A program made the position numbers and the translations under genes. Positions 58,362 through 64,000 of a DNA stretch of 64,000 bases are shown one piece after another (positions within the stretch are counted from its first letter, which is position 1; every line of letters starts with the position of its first letter). This stretch comes from Microbacterium luteum (GTDB taxonomy: Bacteria; Actinomycetota; Actinomycetes; Actinomycetales; Microbacteriaceae), in contig NZ_CP063814.1 in the NCBI RefSeq assembly GCF_015277875.1, forward strand, positions 1,860,001-1,924,000, read 5' to 3'. Below the pieces are notes generated by a model, which made no database searches, had not been told where the DNA came from, and saw only the letters and a program-made list of their open reading frames with translations.

Positions 58362-59312
58362 TCAGGACGCCTCGTCGACGCCGAGGATGTCGATGACGAA
58401 GACGAGCGTGGAGCCGGCGGGGATCGCTCCGCTCGCCTGGTCGCCGTAACCCTGATCCGGCGGGATGACGGCGAGCACCTGGGAGCCGACGGTCTGGCCC
58501 TCGAGCGCCGCGGAGAACCCGGGCACGACCTCGTCGAGCGAGAGCGCCGCGGGTGTCGTCTCCCACGTCGTGTCGAACACCTCGCGGTCCGCCCACGTCA
58601 GTCCGGTGTAGTGCACCCGCACGGTGTCGCCGGCCTCGACGACCTCGCCGTCGCCCTCGATGAGGGTCTGCACGACGAGCTCGTCGGGAGCCGCGGCATC
58701 GGGGATGATGACGCCCGGCCGGCCGTCGGGGGCGCGCACGACCGTGGGCATCCCGAGGCTCGAGTTGTAGCGAAGGTCGCCCTCGGCCTGCGGCAGATAG
58801 ACCTTGCGGACGTCGACGACGGCGAGAAGCGACTCGTCTTCGGCGAGGCCGGCCTGGGCGGCGTAGTCGGGGTTGATCTCGTCGGCCGGGAGGCCGATGA
58901 CGATGCGAGACCCCGCCTGAGCGCACTGCAGCGCCTCGGAGAGGCCGGGAAGCGCGGCGGCGATGTTCTCCATCGAGAACACGTTCGTCAGATCACCGTC
59001 GTAGGCGGTCGCGGCGAACGGCTCCCCGCTGTCGCCGGCGTAGAACGAGTAGTCCATGACCAGCAGCTGCGAGTCCGTGGACAGCTCGGGTCCTTCGCCC
59101 TCCGACAGGCGCTCGACCGCCACCTCGTCGACGTGGAACGGGGAGTAGACCTCCACCCGCGGCTCGGCGTCGATGTCACCGGAGACGGTCGCGAGCGAGG
59201 CCAGGTCGGTGTCGCTCTCCACGCAGGTGGGCGCGGCGGCTTCGACGGTGCAGCCGACGAGGCCGACAGAGGTCATTCCGATGAGGGCGAGAGCAGCGGG
59301 GATCTTGCGCAC
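58362..59312 (-). CDS. FKBP-type peptidyl-prolyl isomerase lipoprotein, tandem FKBP
   Basis: 316 residues. A lipoprotein signal ends in LVGC (Cys21), so it is probably anchored outside the membrane after Lgt/Lnt processing. The second FKBP domain (~205-313: GDTVRVHYTGLTWADREVFD, GYGDQASGAIPAGSTLVFVIDIL) is canonical. The first (~45-175) shows FKBP-like spacing but lacks key aromatic residues and is probably inactive. GTG start is predicted leaderless from a -10 box that overlaps the trmI stop. Confidence 0.9.
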   Translation of the reverse strand: MRKIPAALALIGMTSVGLVGCTVEAAAPTCVESDTDLASLATVSGDIDAEPRVEVYSPFHVDEVAVERLSEGEGPELSTDSQLLVMDYSFYAGDSGEPFAATAYDGDLTNVFSMENIAAALPGLSEALQCAQAGSRIVIGLPADEINPDYAAQAGLAEDESLLAVVDVRKVYLPQAEGDLRYNSSLGMPTVVRAPDGRPGVIIPDAAAPDELVVQTLIEGDGEVVEAGDTVRVHYTGLTWADREVFDTTWETTPAALSLDEVVPGFSAALEGQTVGSQVLAVIPPDQGYGDQASGAIPAGSTLVFVIDILGVDEAS

Positions 59313-59318
59313 CGGTTC

Positions 59319-59324
59319 ATCCTA
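59319..59324 (-). promoter_or_regulatory. -10 box of FKBP gene, overlapping the trmI stop
   Basis: TAGGAT on the minus strand; its TAG is the trmI stop codon and the FKBP GTG begins exactly 6 nt later. Confidence 0.6.
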
Positions 59325-60332
59325 GGCGGTCGCGGTGCCTTCGTCCTCCGCGGCGGACGCGAGACGAGCACCGGCGGCGGCACGCTCGGCCTCGCGCACA
59401 CGCTTGCGGAGATTCTTGTCGGTGATCTCCCGATCCCCCACCGCGCCGGGTGTCCACAGCTCCACATCCTCATCGCCGTAGCTCGACTTCGACGCGCGGC
59501 GCTTCTGCTCCGGGGCCACCGCGCCGGGCGCGAGTCGTCGTGCCCACACCAGGAAGCCGGTGTGGGCGACCATGCGGTGATCGGGCCGCACCGCGAGCCC
59601 TTCGACGTGCCACCCGCGCACCATCGTCTCGTTCGCGTCCGGCTCGGTGAACAGCCCCGTTCCGCGGATGAACTCGGCCACGCGGCTCAGCTGCGTCGCC
59701 GTGGCGACGTAGCAGACCACGACGCCGCCCGGCGTCAGCGCGTCGGCGACGGCGTCGAGGCACTCCCAGGGGGCGAGCATGTCGAGGACCACCCGGTCGA
59801 TCGTGCCCGGCTCGACCACGGCGGGGAGGGCCTCAGCGAGGTCGCCCAGCTCGATGCGCCACGTGGCGGGCACCTCCCCGAGGAAGGTCTCCACGTTCGC
59901 CCGGGCGACGGCGGCGAACTCCTCGCGCCGCTCGAACGACACCAGCGACCCGGTCTCCCCGATCGCGCGCAGCAGCCACAGCGAGAGCGCACCCGAGCCG
60001 ACGCCGGCCTCGACGACGCGCGCCCCCGGGAACACATCCGCCTCCGCGAGGATCTGCGCGGCGTCCTTCGGGTAGACGATCGCCGCGCCGCGCGGCATCG
60101 ACATCACGAAATCGCGCAGCAGCGGACGAAGCGCAAGATACTCGTGACCGCCGCTGCCGGTGACGACGGACCCGTCGGGCTGACCGATCAGCGACGTGTG
60201 CCGCAGGACGCCATGGTGGGTGTGCAGCTCGCCGTCCTGACGCAGGGTGATGGTGTGGAGGCGGCCCTTCGGACCGGTCAGCTGAACACGGTCGCCGACC
60301 CGGAAGGGGCCGCTCGGGCGTGCGGCGGTCAT
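59322..60332 (-). CDS. trmI: tRNA (adenine58-N1)-methyltransferase TrmI
   Basis: 336 residues. N-terminal small beta domain (VGDRVQLTGPKGRLHTITL), then the SAM-binding fold with VVEAGVGSGALSLWLLRAIG and DMLAPWECLDAVADAL. Methylates A58 in the T-loop of tRNAs. A basic C-terminal tail follows. ATG overlaps the HAD stop (ATGA). In Mycobacterium trmI is near mpa/dop/pup, genes missing here. Confidence 0.93.
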   Translation of the reverse strand: MTAARPSGPFRVGDRVQLTGPKGRLHTITLRQDGELHTHHGVLRHTSLIGQPDGSVVTGSGGHEYLALRPLLRDFVMSMPRGAAIVYPKDAAQILAEADVFPGARVVEAGVGSGALSLWLLRAIGETGSLVSFERREEFAAVARANVETFLGEVPATWRIELGDLAEALPAVVEPGTIDRVVLDMLAPWECLDAVADALTPGGVVVCYVATATQLSRVAEFIRGTGLFTEPDANETMVRGWHVEGLAVRPDHRMVAHTGFLVWARRLAPGAVAPEQKRRASKSSYGDEDVELWTPGAVGDREITDKNLRKRVREAERAAAGARLASAAEDEGTATA

Positions 60333-61012
60333 CGGTTCTCCTCCGCGGTGCGGTGCGCCGCGTGCAGGGCGGCGAGGTCGTCGGCGGTGCGATCGGCGAG
60401 CGTCGGCCAGAGCTCGTGGGCGCCGACGCCCTCGAGCGACACCATGAGGGGTACGCCGAGCGTCACCGCCCCGGAGGCAGCGGCGGCGCGCACGCCGGTC
60501 GGCGAGTCCTCGACCGCCACGGCGTCCAGCGGTGACACACCGAGGGCCTCGCAGGCCTGGAGATAGGGATCGGGATACGGCTTGGGCCGCGCGACGTCGT
60601 CGCCGCCGACGATGACGTCGAACGCGTCGAAATCGATGAGCGACACCACGTGGTCGGCCATGCGACGCATGGACATCGTCACGAGCGCCGTCTTGATGCC
60701 GGCCGCACGCAGACTCCGCAGCAGCTCCTTCGCGCCGGGCCGGAACGGCACGCCCTTCTGCGAAAGCTGCGACATGACCTCGGAGGTCAGGTGGTCGACG
60801 ATGTCGCCCTTGCTCATGCGCACGCCGGCCGACTGCAGGATGCCCGCAGAGTCCTCCAGCGCGAGTCCCACCAGCTGCAGCGCCTGCTCGTGGGACCAGG
60901 TGCCCCCGAAGCTCTCGATGAGCGGTGTCTCGGCGGCCATCCAGTACGGCTCGGTGTCGACGAGGGTTCCGTCCATGTCCCACAGGACGGCGGCGATGCG
61001 CGGAGAATTCAC
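60329..61012 (-). CDS. HAD superfamily phosphatase
   Basis: 227 residues. Motif I DMDGTLVDTE (Asp12, Asp14), helical cap (~20-90), motif II VTMS, motif III Lys in RPKPYPDP and motif IV VEDSPTG. Closest in layout to beta-phosphoglucomutase/phosphoglycolate-phosphatase-like HADs; substrate unknown. GTG start with TAGCAT 6 nt upstream, so leaderless; it leads the trmI unit through a 4-nt overlap. Confidence 0.9.
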   Translation of the reverse strand: MNSPRIAAVLWDMDGTLVDTEPYWMAAETPLIESFGGTWSHEQALQLVGLALEDSAGILQSAGVRMSKGDIVDHLTSEVMSQLSQKGVPFRPGAKELLRSLRAAGIKTALVTMSMRRMADHVVSLIDFDAFDVIVGGDDVARPKPYPDPYLQACEALGVSPLDAVAVEDSPTGVRAAAASGAVTLGVPLMVSLEGVGAHELWPTLADRTADDLAALHAAHRTAEENR

Positions 61013-61018
61013 CCGCCC

Positions 61019-61024
61019 ATGCTA
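61019..61024 (-). promoter_or_regulatory. -10 box of leaderless HAD-trmI unit
   Basis: TAGCAT on the minus strand, 6 nt before GTG 61012. Confidence 0.55.
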
Positions 61025-61101
61025 CGCACCCGGCGTCCCGCCCACCGCCCGGATCGGGGTCGCCCGCGCCTGCCGCTGCGCCCGTGCGCGCGGAGCGTGC
61101 C

Positions 61102-61107
61102 TATCCT
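61102..61107 (+). promoter_or_regulatory. Putative -10 box of the PAC2 gene
   Basis: TATCCT, the same hexamer as in the post-pyk hairpin; leader of ~18 nt containing GGGGAGG. Confidence 0.5.
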
Positions 61108-61131
61108 GGAGGGACCGATCGGGGAGGTTGT

Positions 61132-61992
61132 GTGGACGCACTGGGACGCCGCGTGCTGGTCGCCGCGTTCGACGGGTGGAACGACGCCGGCGAGGCCGCA
61201 TCCGCTGCGCTTGCGCACGTGAAGGGCTCCGGCGACTACGAACCGGTGTTCTCCGTCGACCCGGAACTGTACTTCGACTACCAGTACACCAGGCCGCATC
61301 TGGTTGCCGACGCCGAGGGCCACCGCCGCCTCACCTGGCCGGAGGCGACGGTTCTCCGCCCGACCGAGCCGCAGGGCGACACCGAGCTGTGGCTGCTGAC
61401 CGGGGTCGAGCCCGCTCGCGCGTGGCAGGCGTTCAGTGCCGAGTTCATCGACGTGGCCCTGCGCGAAGACATCACCGGCTTCGTGTCACTGGGGTCGATG
61501 ATGTCGGATGTCCCGCACACGCGCCCGATCTCGGTCTTCGCCGGCAGCGAGAACGATCAGGTGCGCGAGACGCTCGGACTCGAACGCGGCAGCTATGAAG
61601 GACCGGTGGGCATCCTGTCCGTGCTGGGACATGCCGCCGACGCGGCGGGCATCCCCACCGCGAGCCTGTGGGCGAGCGTGCCGCACTACGTTGCGGGCCA
61701 CACGCCGTCCCCGAAGGCATCACTGGCTCTGCTGGACCGACTCGAGTCGCTCACCGGCATCCCCGTCGGTCGCGGCAGCCTCGCGACCGAGGCGATCGCG
61801 TGGGAGGCGACCATCGACGCGGCCGCCGCCGACGACGAGGAGATGACGGAGTACATCCGACAGCTCGAGGAGAACCGCGACACCGTCGATTCCCCCGAGG
61901 CCTCGGGTGACGCGATCGCCCAGGAGTTCGAGCAGTATCTGCGGCGGCGCGGCGACGGTCCGTCCAAGCCCGGCCGCGACGACCGGCGCTGA
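61132..61992 (+). CDS. PAC2 family protein
   Basis: 286 residues. The start region LGRRVLVAAFDGWNDAGEAAS and the later VPHYVAGHTPSPKASLALLDRL are hallmarks of actinobacterial PAC2 (proteasome assembly chaperone 2-like) proteins. In eukaryotes PAC2 helps assemble 20S rings; the bacterial role is unknown, and no proteasome gene is in this window. Start at GTG 61132 after GGGGAGG; a longer frame to 60925 overlaps the HAD gene on the other strand and is rejected. Confidence 0.88.
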   Translation: MDALGRRVLVAAFDGWNDAGEAASAALAHVKGSGDYEPVFSVDPELYFDYQYTRPHLVADAEGHRRLTWPEATVLRPTEPQGDTELWLLTGVEPARAWQAFSAEFIDVALREDITGFVSLGSMMSDVPHTRPISVFAGSENDQVRETLGLERGSYEGPVGILSVLGHAADAAGIPTASLWASVPHYVAGHTPSPKASLALLDRLESLTGIPVGRGSLATEAIAWEATIDAAAADDEEMTEYIRQLEENRDTVDSPEASGDAIAQEFEQYLRRRGDGPSKPGRDDRR

Positions 61993-62015
61993 TCCCCTCT
62001 CGCGGCGGCCCCGGG

Positions 62016-62843
62016 TCAGTACGCGTCGATGACGCCGAGGCTCAGCAGCACGACGAGGACGGTGCCGAGCGCGACGCGGTAGAGCACGAACGGCAGGAAG
62101 CTGTGCCGTGAGATCCACCGCATGAAGAAGGCGATCACGGCGAGAGCCACGACGAAGGCGACCACCGTCGCCAGGGCCGTCTCGCCGAGGGAGAACACCC
62201 CGGGCTCGTCCCAGCTCTTGAACAGCTGGTAGAAGCCGCTGCCGAACACGGCCGGGATCGCGAGCAGGAACGCGTATCGCGCCGCGGCGGCGCGTTCGTA
62301 GCCCATGAACAGTCCCGCCGTGATGGTGCCGCCGGATCGGGAGACGCCCGGGATGAGCGCCAGGCTCTGCGCGAATCCGTAGACGACGCCGTGGCCGACG
62401 GTGAGATCGTTCAGAGAACGACGCTTCGCCCCGACGTGATCGGCGATGCCGAGCAGAACGCCGAAGAAGATCAGCATCGCGGCGATGATCCACAGCGAGC
62501 GGAACGTGGTCTCGATCTGATCCTGGAAGAGCAGGCCCAGCACGACGATCGGGATGCTGCCGACGATGATCAGCCACCCCATCCGCGCGTCGGGATCGTT
62601 CCGGGGAATCCGGCCGAACAGGGCGAGGAACCAGTTTCGGATGATGCGCACGATGTCACGCCAGAAGAAGACCACGACGGCCGCTTCGGTGCCGATCTGC
62701 GTGATCGCGGTGAAGGCGGCACCGGGGTCCTCGGCGGTGGGCAGGAACTCGCCGAGGATGCGCAGATGGGCGCTCGAGGACACGGGCAGGAACTCGGTGA
62801 GTCCCTGCACGAGGCCGAGCACGATCGCCTCGAGCAGTTGCAT
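62016..62843 (-). CDS. uppP: Undecaprenyl-diphosphatase UppP (BacA type)
   Basis: 275 residues, about eight membrane helices. Recycles undecaprenyl diphosphate to the monophosphate carrier for cell-wall synthesis; overproduction gives bacitracin resistance. The two catalytic motifs are [11 protein letters not shown] (Glu17, Ser-rich 22-24) and [16 protein letters not shown] 62843 follows GAAAGG and lies 20 nt after the M20 gene stop, so the pair is likely one transcript. Confidence 0.95.
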   Translation of the reverse strand: MQLLEAIVLGLVQGLTEFLPVSSSAHLRILGEFLPTAEDPGAAFTAITQIGTEAAVVVFFWRDIVRIIRNWFLALFGRIPRNDPDARMGWLIIVGSIPIVVLGLLFQDQIETTFRSLWIIAAMLIFFGVLLGIADHVGAKRRSLNDLTVGHGVVYGFAQSLALIPGVSRSGGTITAGLFMGYERAAAARYAFLLAIPAVFGSGFYQLFKSWDEPGVFSLGETALATVVAFVVALAVIAFFMRWISRHSFLPFVLYRVALGTVLVVLLSLGVIDAY

Positions 62844-62863
62844 GGGGTGGCCTTTCGGTGAGG

Positions 62864-64000
62864 TCAGCAGGTGCGCAGCAAGTCGCCGAGCACGCGCTGG
62901 CCGAACACGAGCGATTCGACCGGCACCCGCTCGTCGACACCGTGGAACATTCCGGTGAAGTCGAGATCAGCGGGAAGTCGCAGCGGCGCGAACCCGTATC
63001 CGGCGATCCCGAGGGACGCCAGTGCTTTGTTGTCGGTGCCGCCGCCCATGAGGTACGGGATCACCGGCACGCCAGGGTCGTGGCGAGCCAGCGCGGCGAC
63101 CATCGCATCGATCAGGTCGCCGGCGAAGGGCACCTCGAGCCCGATGTCGGAGTGGACCACGTCGACGGCCACGTCGTCGCCGACGATCCGCTGGATGTCG
63201 GCCAGTGCCGCATCCTCCGTCCCGGGCAGCACCCGCACATCGATGAGCGCTTCGGCACGGTCGGGGATGACGTTGTGCTTGTAGCCGGCGGTGAGCCCCG
63301 TCGGGTTGGTCGTCGTGCGCAGCGTCGAGCGCAGGAATCCCGCCGCCGGCCCGGTGCGCCGCGCGAGACTGTCGGCGTCGTCCCCGGCGGCGCCGGTCAG
63401 CTCGCCCAGCATGCGGGTGAACTCCCGTGTCGTGTCCGTGAGGTGCACCGGCCACTCGGTGCGTCCGAGGGCGGCGACCGCCTCGCCCAGCCGCGTGACG
63501 GCGTTGTCGTCGTGCACGCTCGAGCCGTGTGCGGCGCGTCCGGTCGCGACCAGCCGGATCCAGACCAGGGCCTTCTCCCCCACCTGCAGCAGATAGGCAC
63601 GCCGCTCACCGACGTGGATCGAGTAGCCGCCGACTTCGCTGATCGCCTCGGTCGCGCCGGCGAACCATTCCGGGCGGTCCCGCACGACGAGGGAGGAGCC
63701 CTCGATGCCGCCGTTCTCCTCGTCGGCGAAGAACGCCAGCACGATGTCGCGGTCGGGCTGCTCCCCCGCACGGGCCATGTCGGCGACGGCCGTGAGGATC
63801 ATGGCGTCCATGTCCTTCATGTCCACCGCGCCGCGCCCCCACAGCATCCCATCGCGGATCTCGCCGGCGAACGGGTCGACCGACCAGTCCTCGGCAATGG
63901 CGGGAACGACATCGAGGTGCCCGTGGAGCACGAGTGCCGGTCGGTCTGGATTGCGGCCCCGGATCCGCGCGTGCACGTTGGTGCGCCGCGGGACGGGCTC
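62864..64000 (-). CDS. M20 family metallopeptidase, C-terminal part (cut by window edge)
   Basis: 378 codons are visible; the start lies beyond the right edge (the GTG at 63976 is inside the conserved core and unlikely to be the start). Zinc ligands of M20 are in order: [32 protein letters not shown], then the dimerisation domain and a late HGVDERVP. Likely a cytosolic dipeptidase or carboxypeptidase/deacylase; exact substrate unknown. Followed by uppP. Confidence 0.9.
   Translation of the reverse strand, partial: EPVPRRTNVHARIRGRNPDRPALVLHGHLDVVPAIAEDWSVDPFAGEIRDGMLWGRGAVDMKDMDAMILTAVADMARAGEQPDRDIVLAFFADEENGGIEGSSLVVRDRPEWFAGATEAISEVGGYSIHVGERRAYLLQVGEKALVWIRLVATGRAAHGSSVHDDNAVTRLGEAVAALGRTEWPVHLTDTTREFTRMLGELTGAAGDDADSLARRTGPAAGFLRSTLRTTTNPTGLTAGYKHNVIPDRAEALIDVRVLPGTEDAALADIQRIVGDDVAVDVVHSDIGLEVPFAGDLIDAMVAALARHDPGVPVIPYLMGGGTDNKALASLGIAGYGFAPLRLPADLDFTGMFHGVDERVPVESLVFGQRVLGDLLRTC

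Noticed and set aside
63976..63978. GTG as start of the M20 peptidase
   Set aside because: It lies just before the HGHLDVV zinc motif inside the conserved core; the frame continues to the window edge, so the gene is partial.

Overview
The window is one uninterrupted stretch of core chromosome from a high-GC actinobacterium. Gene order and protein features point to Microbacteriaceae, most likely Microbacterium or a close relative: a mevalonate-pathway kinase, actinobacterial mIHF, RbpA, PdtaR, HGxxPAAW and Trp-associated membrane proteins, PafBC, HelY, a helicase-dead PriA, and many leaderless GTG/ATG starts. I see no rRNA, IS element, prophage, CRISPR array or origin. One tRNA gene, Leu(CAA), is present. 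The genus is inferred from gene content, not proven.

Layout. (1) 1-501, minus strand: N-terminal part of mevalonate kinase, cut by the window edge. (2) 571-10156: the pyrimidine operon pyrR-pyrB-pyrC-(membrane protein)-carA-carB-pyrF-gmk, in which every junction is a 1-4 nt stop/start overlap. The pyrR leader carries a PyrR-binding hairpin over the ribosome binding site, and gmk is fused to an N-terminal mIHF nucleoid-protein domain. (3) 10199-16710: rpoZ, metK, priA (degenerate), fmt, rsmB, rpe. (4) 16763-19051: hisE, hisG, hisF, hisI. (5) 19048-23802: Trp-associated membrane protein, HGxxPAAW protein, trpC, trpB, trpA, lgt; trpE is not here. (6) 23873-31433: gltB, gltD, pyk. (7) 31503-41701: small membrane protein, GNAT acetyltransferase, tRNA-Leu, pdtaR, thioesterase, polA, DUF885 peptidase, LLM oxidoreductase, MFS transporter, SGNH hydrolase, DUF6458 protein. 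(8) 41793-48108: the most accessory-looking part, with SfnG-type sulfone monooxygenase, RibD-like reductase, AEC transporter, HdeD-like protein, S9 peptidase and an atypical SDR, separated by unusual inverted repeats and an AT-rich palindrome. (9) 48261-51112: NfeD, SPFH protein, glycerophosphodiesterase, rbpA. (10) 51120-61012, all minus strand: HAD phosphatase, trmI, FKBP lipoprotein, pafB, pafC, tatA, tatC, helY, lnt. (11) 61132-64000: PAC2 protein, uppP, and a partial M20 peptidase.

How the genes work together. Regions 2-5 form a biosynthetic and translation core: pyrimidine, guanylate, SAM, histidine and tryptophan synthesis plus initiator-tRNA formylation. Lgt and Lnt (lipoprotein maturation), TatA/TatC (export), UppP (cell-wall lipid carrier) and the predicted FKBP lipoprotein form an envelope theme. 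PafB/PafC, RbpA and PdtaR are regulators. PafB/PafC lie in a neighbourhood that in other Actinobacteria also encodes the Pup-proteasome, but none of those genes lies between trmI and pafB here.

Promoter architecture is a strong signal. About a dozen genes have a TANNNT-like -10 box exactly 6 (sometimes 7) nt before the start codon, implying leaderless mRNAs. In several places a TAG stop codon is also the first half of the next gene's -10 box. I did not find a clear novel multi-gene system. The most interesting items are the mIHF-Gmk fusion, the pyrR leader, the stop-codon/-10 overlaps, the missing syntenic genes (Pup-proteasome, coaBC, trpE) and the palindromes at 41706-41749 and 43597-43610.
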